Shown one piece after another: positions 1 to 8,443 of a DNA stretch of 64,000 nucleotides (position 1 is its first letter; the number at the start of each line of letters is the position of its first letter). The DNA is taken from positions 95,781 through 159,780 of the forward strand of contig JAJDAQ010000098.1 of assembly GCA_029261815.1 (NCBI GenBank), in the 5' to 3' direction. The notes beneath the pieces are model-generated. The model worked only from the letters and a program-made list of their open reading frames with translations. It was not told the DNA's origin and did no database searches. The translations under genes and the position numbers were made by a program. Source of the DNA: Deltaproteobacteria bacterium (lineage in GTDB: Bacteria; Myxococcota_A; UBA9160; UBA6930).

Positions 1-540
1 CTCCGTCGCGACGTCCCCGGCGATCTGCTGGAAGCCGGTGTCTGGCGCGGGGGTGTACCGATCATGATGCGCGCCATCTTGCGGGCATATGACGTGACCG
101 ATCGCGTCGTCTGGGCAGCCGATTCCTTCGCGGGTCTCCCGAAGCCCGATCCGGACAAGTACCCGGCCGACCGCGGGTTTGATCTCTCGATGTGGAAGTC
201 GCTTGCCGTCCCGCTCCCCAAGGTCAAGGAGAACTTCGCCCGATTCGGCCTCCTCGACGATCAAGTGAAATTTCTCGAGGGATGGTTCCGGGACACACTT
301 CCTACGGCGCCGATCGACGCACTTGCCGTGATGCGTCTCGACGGTGATCTCTACGAATCGACGATGGACGGGCTCGTCCACCTCTATCCGAAGTTGTCGC
401 CCGGAGGCTTCGCCATCATCGACGACTACTACAACGCCCCCCCCTGCAAACAGGCCGTGGACGACTACCGGTCAACGCATGGGATCGAAGAAGAGATCGT
501 GACCGTCGACTGGTCAGGCGCCTACTGGCAGAAGCGCTGA
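1..540 (+). CDS. TylF/MycF-family class I SAM O-methyltransferase, 5' truncated
   Basis: The reading frame is open from base 1, so the N-terminus lies outside the window; about 179 codons remain, against roughly 250 in complete TylF proteins. The visible part begins with LLEAGVWRGG, the SAM-binding glycine-rich motif of the macrocin O-methyltransferase family. It continues with the family's DSFAGLP segment, a LDGDLYEST strand and the metal-binding IIDDYY pair. The family uses SAM and Mg2+ to methylate sugar or other hydroxyls, often in glycosylated natural products or polysaccharides. It converges on the minus-strand SGNH array with 18 bases between stops. The in-frame ATG at 64 is internal, because the motif upstream of it belongs to the family. 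The exact substrate cannot be inferred. Confidence 0.85.
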   Translation, partial: LRRDVPGDLLEAGVWRGGVPIMMRAILRAYDVTDRVVWAADSFAGLPKPDPDKYPADRGFDLSMWKSLAVPLPKVKENFARFGLLDDQVKFLEGWFRDTLPTAPIDALAVMRLDGDLYESTMDGLVHLYPKLSPGGFAIIDDYYNAPPCKQAVDDYRSTHGIEEEIVTVDWSGAYWQKR

Positions 541-558
541 GTGGAGCCGGGCTTCCGG

Positions 559-2595
559 TCAGTCTCCGCGGCCCGGTGCCGCTGAGGCGGCCTCCTCCAG
601 GCCGATTCCGAACCATGCGACAGCGAGCTCACGCGGATCCGTCGATCCCGGAATAACATCGGTCGGACGACCGACATAGCCGTACTCGAAACGGATCACA
701 TTTCGCCCTCCCTTGAGATGCTCTCGGGGAAGCGTGACGGAATAGCGGTTCCGACCCGGGTCGAGGGCCAGATCGTGAACGGGCGTACCGTTCAGCCGGA
801 TCGTGATCGTCTGCTCGGTGCCGTCGCGGAGATCGAATGGCAAGCAGTCGAGATTCAACGTGATGTCGCTTGCCTTGCCAAACCGGCCGACGAGAACACT
901 CGCCGGGCCATCACTCCAAAGGATGTTTCCTTCCGGATCATTCCAGCCCGACTCCAGCGCACGGGCTTGCCGATTGTTTCCGATCTCCAGAGTCCAGGGG
1001 AGAGACAGCGCGCGTGCGCGCGGCGTCCCGCTGACGAGCAGCGGTGCGATGAAACCGGCGAGTGCTTCACCCGCGATCGCATTCCCGCGCGCGTTGAAGT
1101 GCGGATCCTGCCGGTGGTAGAGGTGCCGGCTGCCGTCCGGAAGCGCCGGAACCGAACGCAAGGCCGGAAGGAGATCGAGAACCGGAATGTCATGCTCCGT
1201 CATCCACGCCGTCACCTGACGTTGCGGGCGATCGCGCTCCATGGGAATGGGGCTCCCTTCCTGCACCGCGCGCCAGAGCCCGTCCTCGACCTGGAACACG
1301 TCGGGGATCAGGACGAACGCAAGGGGGAAGTCCGCCGCTGCCGCGTCCAGCGCATCGAGGGCATCCTCGAAACCTTCATAGAGGGCCGGGTCGTCGACGC
1401 CGATCCGATCGGCGTTGCGGCGTTCGAGTTCCAGGAAGACTTCGGCACCGAGACTTGGCGGTTCGCGGAGCGGGTCCGCCAACCACGGATACTGCTCGCC
1501 GGGCGCACCTCCATTCGGCGACACGGCGTCGAGCGCATCTTCGGAATCAATCCAGTTCTGGATCTCTGCGCGCGACAACACCACCAATCGACGCGCGAGC
1601 ATCGCGACCAACGAGATGTCCGCGTCATGCCAGCGGGGCGGCGCGCGATAGGGCCTCGTCGCCACGATGTCCCTGCCGACGAATAGATGCACGATGACAA
1701 GATCCGGATCGAGCGGAATCGCTTCTGTCTTCAACAGGTGTCGATAGTCGTAGGGATCGATTCCGGCGGATCCCATGTTGTAGACCTGGACGCCCGGCAG
1801 GCTCCGCTCGGCCGCGGTCGTAAAATGGAACGCATGCGGAACCACGCCGTAGCTGAACGAGCCGCCGATGCTGGCGACCAGCGGACCCGAGAGTTCGGAT
1901 CGAGGGAGAAACGGCGAGTCGAAGTGGCCGCCTTCGTTGATCAGGGTGTCGAAGCGTCGGTCGCCGTGCAGGAGGCGACCCGCGTCGCGTCGTATCTGGG
2001 AGTCGCTGTCTTCATTGATCAGGATCGGAACGCCGACGAACGACGACACCACGCGAAGCGTCAACTCCAACAACACGAGGCTCGCCACCGCGTTCATTGC
2101 CAGTACGTCGAGGCGACGCGCCCTCGCTGAGACCTTGAGCTGTCGCCGGCGCTTCAACCGCTGGTTCGCGAACAGGAATCCACCGTAGCCGAGCGCTGCC
2201 ACGATCTCGGCGACGATCGGATGAACCACCCGATAGGGCCCTGTGAAGGTCTCGGGCGCAGACAGGACGAACAGACTGAAGACGACGCAGGCGGCCGCGC
2301 CGTACACCGCGACCCGCACCCGAAGGGAGCCGTTCACCTCGGTGCCCGACCGCAGCCAGCGCTGGAAGGTCCGCACCATGTCCCAGCTCCCGGCGACGGC
2401 GATCGCGACAACGAGTACGAGGAGAAGCACGCTGGCTCCGCTGACCTCGACCTCGCCAAGAACCGGCGCGAGCACTTCGCCGAGCAGCTCCTCGACGAGT
2501 GCCCGCTGAAGCCAGACCTCGAACGCTGTCGCGACGGTCAGTGCCACGCCAATGGCGTGGATCACGAGCAGGATCACGGGAACGAGACGAGACAC
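559..2595 (-). CDS. membrane-anchored SGNH-fold protein with degenerate active site (paralogue 1)
   Basis: This 678-residue protein has about four hydrophobic segments in the first ~190 residues, then an SGNH-hydrolase-like domain and a C-terminal beta-sandwich-like domain with NRYSVTLP. It aligns along its full length with the next two SGNH genes of the cluster. The block I motif reads SIGGSFSYG (about residue 245) where both paralogues have SIGDSFSYG. The block III motif reads FVGRD where the others have FMGND and FLGND, so the conserved oxyanion-hole Asn is Arg. The nucleophile-position Ser and the DPHFNARGN Asp/His pair remain. The family deacylates or acylates envelope glycans in known cases (AlgX/AlgJ-like). 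This copy is either a pseudo-enzyme or has altered chemistry. It is last in the minus-strand array, 35 bases after paralogue 2. Confidence 0.8.
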   Translation of the reverse strand: MSRLVPVILLVIHAIGVALTVATAFEVWLQRALVEELLGEVLAPVLGEVEVSGASVLLLVLVVAIAVAGSWDMVRTFQRWLRSGTEVNGSLRVRVAVYGAAACVVFSLFVLSAPETFTGPYRVVHPIVAEIVAALGYGGFLFANQRLKRRRQLKVSARARRLDVLAMNAVASLVLLELTLRVVSSFVGVPILINEDSDSQIRRDAGRLLHGDRRFDTLINEGGHFDSPFLPRSELSGPLVASIGGSFSYGVVPHAFHFTTAAERSLPGVQVYNMGSAGIDPYDYRHLLKTEAIPLDPDLVIVHLFVGRDIVATRPYRAPPRWHDADISLVAMLARRLVVLSRAEIQNWIDSEDALDAVSPNGGAPGEQYPWLADPLREPPSLGAEVFLELERRNADRIGVDDPALYEGFEDALDALDAAAADFPLAFVLIPDVFQVEDGLWRAVQEGSPIPMERDRPQRQVTAWMTEHDIPVLDLLPALRSVPALPDGSRHLYHRQDPHFNARGNAIAGEALAGFIAPLLVSGTPRARALSLPWTLEIGNNRQARALESGWNDPEGNILWSDGPASVLVGRFGKASDITLNLDCLPFDLRDGTEQTITIRLNGTPVHDLALDPGRNRYSVTLPREHLKGGRNVIRFEYGYVGRPTDVIPGSTDPRELAVAWFGIGLEEAASAAPGRGD

Positions 2596-2630
2596 CGACG
2601 GAACCTAGCCCAAGGACTCCCTGCAACGAG

Positions 2631-4646
2631 TCATGGCGTCGGCAGCGCGAGCCCATTCGACGGGGACCGGAAGCTGATCTCGTACCAGGCGACCGCGAGG
2701 ATCCGCTCGTCGGCGGAGTTCTCGAGCACTTCGCTCGGTTGATACGTGTCGCCGTACTCGAAGCGCACCACGTTCCGCCAACGCCGGAGATGCTTCCGCG
2801 GCAACGTCACCGAATAGCGATTGCGTCCTGGTGCCACGACAACCTCGGCGACGTTGGCGCCATTCAACAAGACCTTGATCTGCTGTGCCTTGCCGTCGGG
2901 ACCAACGAACGGCAGACAATCGAAATCCATCGCGACGTCTGCGCCCGGGCTCAGCGGCGCAATCAGCTCGGAGCTGGGACCCGCACTCCACGAGACACCG
3001 TCCTCGGCCGGGTGCCATCCGCGAACGAGGCGCTCGGAAGCGGCTTCGCTCGAGAGATCAATGCTGAATGGCAGTGACACGCGCGAGACCCTTGGTGTCC
3101 CAGTCTCGAGAAGAGGTCCTACGAATCTGGCCAGTGCCTGCCCTGCGACCGCGTTCCCCCTGGCATTGAAATGCGTGTCCCGCAGGTGATAGAGATGCCG
3201 ATCGCCGTCTTCGAGAGGCTCCACAGCGCGCAGCAGCGGCAGGAGATCGAGCACCGGAAAGTCGTGGGCCTCGAGCCAAGCGAGCGTTCGTTTCTGCGGA
3301 AGATCCCGGTCGTGCGGCCCTTCGAGCCGGGCGGAGACCCTGGCCCAGAGCGCGTCCTCTACCTGGAATTCATCCGGGATCAGCACGAACGCGAGCGGCA
3401 CGCCTTCCGCCGCTTCGGCGAGCGCCGCGAGAGAGGCCTCGAAGCGGTCGTAGAGGCCGATATGGTCGGACGTGATCTGCACGGCGTTCCGAAAGGAAAC
3501 GTCCTCGTACACGTCCTCGCCGAAACTCGGAACCTCGAGCGAAACATCCGCCACCCAGGAGAAATCCTCGGGCGCTCGCTCGTGCGCGGCGGCCTCTCGG
3601 TCTTCTGCCGCGCGCCGCAGGACGCCGAGCCGATGCCACAGGATGCCCGCCTTGTAGCTGTCCGCATCCGCCCAGCCGGGTTCCGCGCGGTAGGGAGGGC
3701 CCGCGGTGATGTCATTGCCCATGAACAGCTGGACCACGATCAGATCGGGGTCGAGGGGGAGCGCCTCTCCTTCGAGCAGGTGCCGATAGTCCCCCGGACC
3801 GGTCCCGGGGAAACCCATGTTGTAGACGCTCACGTCCTTGAGGGCGCGCTCCGCGACGGTCGAGTAGTGATAGGCGTGGGGGGTTGTTCCGTAGCTGAAA
3901 GAGTCACCGATGCTGATGACGAGTCGACCCGAAAGCTCCGAGCTCGGAACGAATGCGGTGTCGTAGTGCCCTGTTTCGTTGACCGGGAAGCCCCATTTGA
4001 GCTGCCCTGCCGGCAGGCGCTCCGCATCCCGACGAATCCGCGACGAACTCTCGTTCGTCACCAGGAGCGGGATCGGCACCACGGCCGAGATCACGCGAAG
4101 TGCGATCTCGAGCACGACCAGGCCAAGCACTGCGTTCATCGCAATGACATCGAACGCACGTCGCAGCCGCCCCGGGACCGGCTGCCGATCCGGTGCGATC
4201 CGCGATGCCCAGCGGAGGTAGGCCGCGTAAGCAGCGCTGCCCAAGATCTCCATCAGGATGGGAAACTGGACGCGGAACGGACCGGTGAACGTCTCGGGTT
4301 CCGAGAACACGAAGACGCCGGCACCCACACAGCCCACGACGACGTAGGCGAGAACCCGGAGCCGAAGCCCGACATGGGTTTCCGCGATCCCGCGGCGCCA
4401 GCGCCGAAGTGTTGCCACGATCGTCCATGCGGATGCGATCACGGTCATCGTGACCAGAACAAGGAGGGCCCCCACCAGGACCGGAACGACGAATGCACCA
4501 GCGCCACCGATCAATGGCAGCAGGGCGCGATCGATCAGGAGTTGCAGCAGAGGGCGCTGGACCCATGCCACCCACGCCGTCCCCACCGCGAAAGCAAGGC
4601 CGATTCCGTGGATCAGAACGAAGAGCGGCGCAGCGATGCGAGACAC
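2631..4646 (-). CDS. membrane-anchored SGNH-fold hydrolase/acyltransferase-like protein (paralogue 2)
   Basis: This 671-residue paralogue carries four to five N-terminal membrane segments. The periplasmic SGNH domain has an intact block I (SIGDSFSYG, about residue 248), block II NMGFPGTGP, block III FMGNDI and the catalytic DTHFNARGN (about residue 492). A C-terminal all-beta region of about 130 residues may bind carbohydrate. SGNH proteins of this layout usually esterify or de-esterify secreted polysaccharides, which is inference here. It lies between the propeller lipoprotein gene (46 bases upstream) and paralogue 1 on the same strand, so co-transcription is likely. I found no polymerase or glycosyltransferase genes in the window to identify the glycan. 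Confidence 0.85.
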   Translation of the reverse strand: MSRIAAPLFVLIHGIGLAFAVGTAWVAWVQRPLLQLLIDRALLPLIGGAGAFVVPVLVGALLVLVTMTVIASAWTIVATLRRWRRGIAETHVGLRLRVLAYVVVGCVGAGVFVFSEPETFTGPFRVQFPILMEILGSAAYAAYLRWASRIAPDRQPVPGRLRRAFDVIAMNAVLGLVVLEIALRVISAVVPIPLLVTNESSSRIRRDAERLPAGQLKWGFPVNETGHYDTAFVPSSELSGRLVISIGDSFSYGTTPHAYHYSTVAERALKDVSVYNMGFPGTGPGDYRHLLEGEALPLDPDLIVVQLFMGNDITAGPPYRAEPGWADADSYKAGILWHRLGVLRRAAEDREAAAHERAPEDFSWVADVSLEVPSFGEDVYEDVSFRNAVQITSDHIGLYDRFEASLAALAEAAEGVPLAFVLIPDEFQVEDALWARVSARLEGPHDRDLPQKRTLAWLEAHDFPVLDLLPLLRAVEPLEDGDRHLYHLRDTHFNARGNAVAGQALARFVGPLLETGTPRVSRVSLPFSIDLSSEAASERLVRGWHPAEDGVSWSAGPSSELIAPLSPGADVAMDFDCLPFVGPDGKAQQIKVLLNGANVAEVVVAPGRNRYSVTLPRKHLRRWRNVVRFEYGDTYQPSEVLENSADERILAVAWYEISFRSPSNGLALPTP

Positions 4647-4692
4647 GCGCGAACGGTAGCCCAGCGCGCACGGCCCCTGTCAGAGACCCGCC

Positions 4693-5955
4693 CTACCGAG
4701 GCGTCGCGATGGGCGTCGATACCGCTCGTCCGAGGGTCGAGAAGACGCACCGCGCATCACCATCGACGGGTCGGCCGAAGCGGCCATCCGCCGGGACCGG
4801 GAAACAACGCCGTGGCCCGACCTCGAATGCGGTGTAGAACAAGACCGCTCGATCGGGCTCCACGACCACGGTCGGTGCCATCAGGCCCCAGCTATCGAAG
4901 CGCCCTTCACGGGGTCCGAGAATCGCCATCGGTTCCGACCACGAGACGCCGTCGCGTGAGTGCGACCAGGTGATGACTTCGTCCCGGTGGAATTCGCCGA
5001 ACACCAGGCTCGACGCGAACAGATGGTACGCGCCATCGATCCAGTGCATCTCCGTGATGTTCGCACCCTCGACCAGTCCGCTCTCCGATCGTGAACGAAG
5101 CTTCCAATCCAGATCGAAGTCTGCACGACCGAGGGCCACACCCTGGATCTGCTGGCCCGGCGCATCGATCGCGGCCTCCGGCTTCGCCAGCCCGAGACCC
5201 ACGAAGTAGACCTCGATCCCATCCTCCCGAACCACGACGCTCGGCTCCTGGACGTTGTTGTCGAAGCGTCCCGGGCGTTCGTCGTGGGGAACCAGCGGCT
5301 CTGGCCGACGCTCGAACGTGATGCGTTCATCCATCATCGCCGCGCGAAGGCTCCGTCCCGCCAGGGCGAGTTCGGCGATCCCGATCTGGAAGCGCTGATA
5401 CCGTTTGACACCATCCAGGTCGCCGTCACCCGTATACGTCAAGTACACGGTGCCTCCGCGACGAAACACGAAGGGCGTCTCGATCTTCGTCGAATCGAAT
5501 CCGGAAGCCGGAGGAACGACGACCGGCGTCTGCCGATAGCTCCAGCTCAGTCCGCGGTCGGCGGAGAATGCGTAGGCCACCGTTCCGATCGTCTCGAGGA
5601 TGTTGCACGCGCCCGGTGCCGCCGGATCCCAGCTCACCTCATAGCGCTCGCCTCGACGACAGAAGATGGCGGTGTGAAAGAGGTGATAGCCCTCCTCATC
5701 TGCGTAGACGTGCGGATCGAACACGACCGTCGGGAGACCCCTTGCGCCGGCATCGACTACGGGCGCGGAGTTGGGATGTCGCAGGAAGGTCGGGAAGAGC
5801 GGCGGTGCCGCGAGATCCTGGGCTTCGGGTGCCGCTGGCACATAGGGAGGGACTTGAGCGCAAGCCTGCAAGAAGAAGATCCCCAGGAACGCGACACGGG
5901 CGAGCCATGATGCCCGGCTGCGCGGGCGGACCGGTTCCCGGCAAGATCGGTTCAC
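4693..5955 (-). CDS. lipoprotein with glycosidase-like five-bladed beta-propeller fold
   Basis: The 420-residue product has an N-terminal signal ending in a lipobox (LQAC, about residues 29-32), so it should be lipidated and placed in the envelope. The body has repeated blade-like strands (YHLFHTAIF, YLTYTGDGD, VYFVGLGLA, YHLFASSLVFGEF, VLFYTAFEVG) and acidic residues at blade positions, as in the GH32/GH43/GH130-type propeller superfamily. I cannot assign catalytic residues with certainty, so hydrolase activity is inference. The GTG start overlaps the upstream SGNH stop in a GTGA junction, which indicates translational coupling and a shared role. It probably recognises or trims the glycan on which the SGNH partners act. 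Confidence 0.7.
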   Translation of the reverse strand: MNRSCREPVRPRSRASWLARVAFLGIFFLQACAQVPPYVPAAPEAQDLAAPPLFPTFLRHPNSAPVVDAGARGLPTVVFDPHVYADEEGYHLFHTAIFCRRGERYEVSWDPAAPGACNILETIGTVAYAFSADRGLSWSYRQTPVVVPPASGFDSTKIETPFVFRRGGTVYLTYTGDGDLDGVKRYQRFQIGIAELALAGRSLRAAMMDERITFERRPEPLVPHDERPGRFDNNVQEPSVVVREDGIEVYFVGLGLAKPEAAIDAPGQQIQGVALGRADFDLDWKLRSRSESGLVEGANITEMHWIDGAYHLFASSLVFGEFHRDEVITWSHSRDGVSWSEPMAILGPREGRFDSWGLMAPTVVVEPDRAVLFYTAFEVGPRRCFPVPADGRFGRPVDGDARCVFSTLGRAVSTPIATPR

Positions 5956-7928
5956 GGTGCCTCCGCGTGCGGAGCCACCGCACCGACGGCCTCGCCGGTA
6001 CGATCGAAACTGATGTCGTACCAGGCGACCGCCAACTCGCGCATATCATCGGCTCCCTCTTGATGCTCGGCTGGCCGCCGCGTCCACGCATAGCGAATCG
6101 CCAGGTGCGCAGGAGCCGGTCCCAGCCGGTCTCCGGGTAGCCGAATCTCGACCGTGCTCCGTTCGGGAGGCAGCACGACTTGTTCCAGGCGGCTTCCGTT
6201 CAGATCGATCGCGATGCGCTGCGCGGGCGCATCCGGGTCCGGATACGGTTGGACGTCCAACCGCATCGTGACATCGGTGGGACCCGAAACCTGCGCGCGA
6301 AAGGTCGTCACCGGGCCGTCGCTCCAGAGATGCGTCGGCTCGGGCTCCTGCCAGCCATGGCGCAGGGTCAACTCAGCCGGCGTGCGGGAGAAACGCGGCC
6401 CCGTCGTGTTGGCAGTTCGTCCCTGAGCGGACGGGCCGGACTCCAGAATCTCGGAGACGAAGCGCGCCAGTTCCGTGCCGGACACCGCATTCCCACGCGC
6501 GTTGAAGTGCGTGTCCTGGAGATGGAAAACATGCTGTCGGCCGTCGGCCAACGGCTCGACGCTCTCGAGGACCGGGAGAAGATCGAGGAAAGGCACTCCG
6601 CGCTCCGAGAACCACCGGGCGAGTTCGCGCTGGGGACGATCGCGAACCAGTGGCTGATCGCTCGCGCCGCGGACCGCTTCCCAGATGTGGTCCTCCACCT
6701 GTGCCTCGCTCGGGATCAGTACGGCGGCGACCGGGATGTCCCCAACGGCTTCGAGGATCCGTTCGAAATTTCCGAAGAACCGCTCATAGATGGCGTCGTC
6801 CGGCCCACACACTGCGACCATGTTGCGCGTTTCGATCCCCAGAAAGATGTCTTCAGGGAAGGACGGCTGCTCCAGCATCGGGTCGTCGAACCATACGAAG
6901 TGCCGTAAAGGGTCCTCTTCCGTCTCCGCGTCGGCAGGCCTCGGCACCGCGTCATCGCTCGACTTCCGTACCTTCCACAGCGTCGCGGCCCGCTCCAACG
7001 CCACAGGCAGCAAGTACCGCTCACGTTCGTACCAACGCGGTTCACTCGTTTCGGGTGCCGTATCCGACAGATCGTTTCCGAGGAAGAGCTGAATGACGAT
7101 CAGGTCGGGGTCGAGCGGGACCGCCTCATCCTGCACGAGATGCAGGTAGTCGACGGGGCCTGTCCCGGGAAAGCCCATGTTGTAGATCTCGACATCGGGC
7201 AGCCGCTGCTCGGCCAGCGTGGTGAAGTGGCGTGCGTGCGGAACCACCCCGTAGCTGAAGGAGTCCCCGATACTGGCGACGAGCACGGAACGTTGGAGGC
7301 GCGCAGTGGCGACTTCCGTGTCGTAGTGGCCGCGTTCATTCATCGGGAAGCCGACATGGAGGGTGCCGGGCGCGCGACGATCCGCAGAGCGGCGAACCTC
7401 TCCCGAACTTTGTGCGGTGACCAGCAAGGGTGTCGACCAGAACACGGCGACGCCTTGTAATGCGACCTCGGCCAACACAACGAGCAGCACGACATTTCCC
7501 AAGGTGACATCGGCCATTCGACGCAACCGCTGTGGAAGGATGCGACGGAGCCATGGGAGCGCGGCTTGAATCGCGAGTGTCACACCGTAGAACAGTACGG
7601 CCGTGATCGAGGCCGCCTGCCAGAACCTTACCGGCGGCGTCACGACGAGATAGGCCGTGCACAGGAACGCCGCATAGAGCGTGATTCGCCACCGTAGGGC
7701 TGCGCTCGGCAGTGGGTCGTCGCGCCGGAACCGCCGCCACGCTTCGACCAGCGCTGTCGCTGCCCAGATCAGGACACCCACGAGCAACACGAGCAGAAGC
7801 CAGGCGACCGGGCCGTAGACAATCACGAGGACTTCCCGGACCACCACCGAGAACAGCAGGGTGACCAGGCAAGCCAACATGCCGATGCCATGGAGAACGA
7901 CGAATGAAAGCGAGACAGCCCGGCGCAC
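5952..7928 (-). CDS. membrane-anchored SGNH-fold hydrolase/acyltransferase-like protein (paralogue 3)
   Basis: This 658-residue first gene of the array has several N-terminal hydrophobic segments and then SIGDSFSYG (about residue 221), NMGFPGTGP, FLGNDL and DTHFNARGN (about residue 474). All four SGNH signature blocks are therefore intact. A C-terminal beta-rich domain ends in LAVAWYDISF, a tail shared by all three paralogues. It overlaps the lipoprotein gene by four bases. The three copies differ clearly between their motifs, so the duplications are old rather than recent copying. Its likely place is the inner membrane with a periplasmic catalytic domain; the acyl substrate is unknown. Confidence 0.85.
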   Translation of the reverse strand: MRRAVSLSFVVLHGIGMLACLVTLLFSVVVREVLVIVYGPVAWLLLVLLVGVLIWAATALVEAWRRFRRDDPLPSAALRWRITLYAAFLCTAYLVVTPPVRFWQAASITAVLFYGVTLAIQAALPWLRRILPQRLRRMADVTLGNVVLLVVLAEVALQGVAVFWSTPLLVTAQSSGEVRRSADRRAPGTLHVGFPMNERGHYDTEVATARLQRSVLVASIGDSFSYGVVPHARHFTTLAEQRLPDVEIYNMGFPGTGPVDYLHLVQDEAVPLDPDLIVIQLFLGNDLSDTAPETSEPRWYERERYLLPVALERAATLWKVRKSSDDAVPRPADAETEEDPLRHFVWFDDPMLEQPSFPEDIFLGIETRNMVAVCGPDDAIYERFFGNFERILEAVGDIPVAAVLIPSEAQVEDHIWEAVRGASDQPLVRDRPQRELARWFSERGVPFLDLLPVLESVEPLADGRQHVFHLQDTHFNARGNAVSGTELARFVSEILESGPSAQGRTANTTGPRFSRTPAELTLRHGWQEPEPTHLWSDGPVTTFRAQVSGPTDVTMRLDVQPYPDPDAPAQRIAIDLNGSRLEQVVLPPERSTVEIRLPGDRLGPAPAHLAIRYAWTRRPAEHQEGADDMRELAVAWYDISFDRTGEAVGAVAPHAEAP

Positions 7929-7987
7929 GCGACCAAGCTAGCAGAGGCAGATGATCCGAATCTCGCGCCGCGGCGGAGCGAGCCCCT

Positions 7988-8443
7988 CTATTCGCGTCGG
8001 CCCAGCGTGACTTTTCGCACGTCGATCGGCTGGCCCGTTCGCTCATCGACGACGCGCGGCGAGACGGGATCCCCAGTCTCGCGGTCGAAGATCTGGAGCG
8101 GCGGTTCGCCGCCATCGGCCCAGAGCCAGTCCTCTCCGAAACGCCACATTGCGGCCAGCACAGGGTAGAAATCCCGGCCCTTCTCGGTCAACACATACTC
8201 GTACCGCTCGGGCCGCTCTTCATACAGCCGACGTTCGAGCATGCCTGCGTCCACCAGCTTCGCGAGGCGCTGGGCCAGGATCCCACGCGAAAGACCCAAC
8301 GCGCTTTGAAACGACTCGAATCGGCGGTGGCCAAGAAAGGCCTCGCGCATCAAGACCGGTGTCCATGAATCGCCCATCAGCCCGGTCGTCCGGGCGATGG
8401 GGCAAGGCGCGTCTGCGAAGCGGTCAGCTCTCATCTCAAGCAA
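7988..8443 (-). CDS. HxlR-family winged-helix transcriptional regulator
   Basis: The 151-residue protein has the HxlR hallmarks: an N-terminal CPIARTTGLMGDSWTPVLMRE segment with the family Cys, a helix-turn-helix around LSRGILAQRLAKLVDAGML, and the winged hairpin YEYVLTEKGRDFYPVL. HxlR proteins bind DNA as dimers and often sense electrophiles or small ligands. Its start overlaps the end of the molybdopterin oxidoreductase gene by eight bases, so the enzyme and regulator form one operon. The regulator therefore probably controls its own promoter upstream of that enzyme, where an imperfect palindrome overlies the -10 region. Confidence 0.88.
   Translation of the reverse strand: MLEMRADRFADAPCPIARTTGLMGDSWTPVLMREAFLGHRRFESFQSALGLSRGILAQRLAKLVDAGMLERRLYEERPERYEYVLTEKGRDFYPVLAAMWRFGEDWLWADGGEPPLQIFDRETGDPVSPRVVDERTGQPIDVRKVTLGRRE

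Noticed and set aside
3171-4973. 600-aa plus-strand ORF
   Set aside because: Antisense to SGNH paralogue 2, Arg/His/Pro-rich with no motifs; a typical shadow frame in high-GC DNA.
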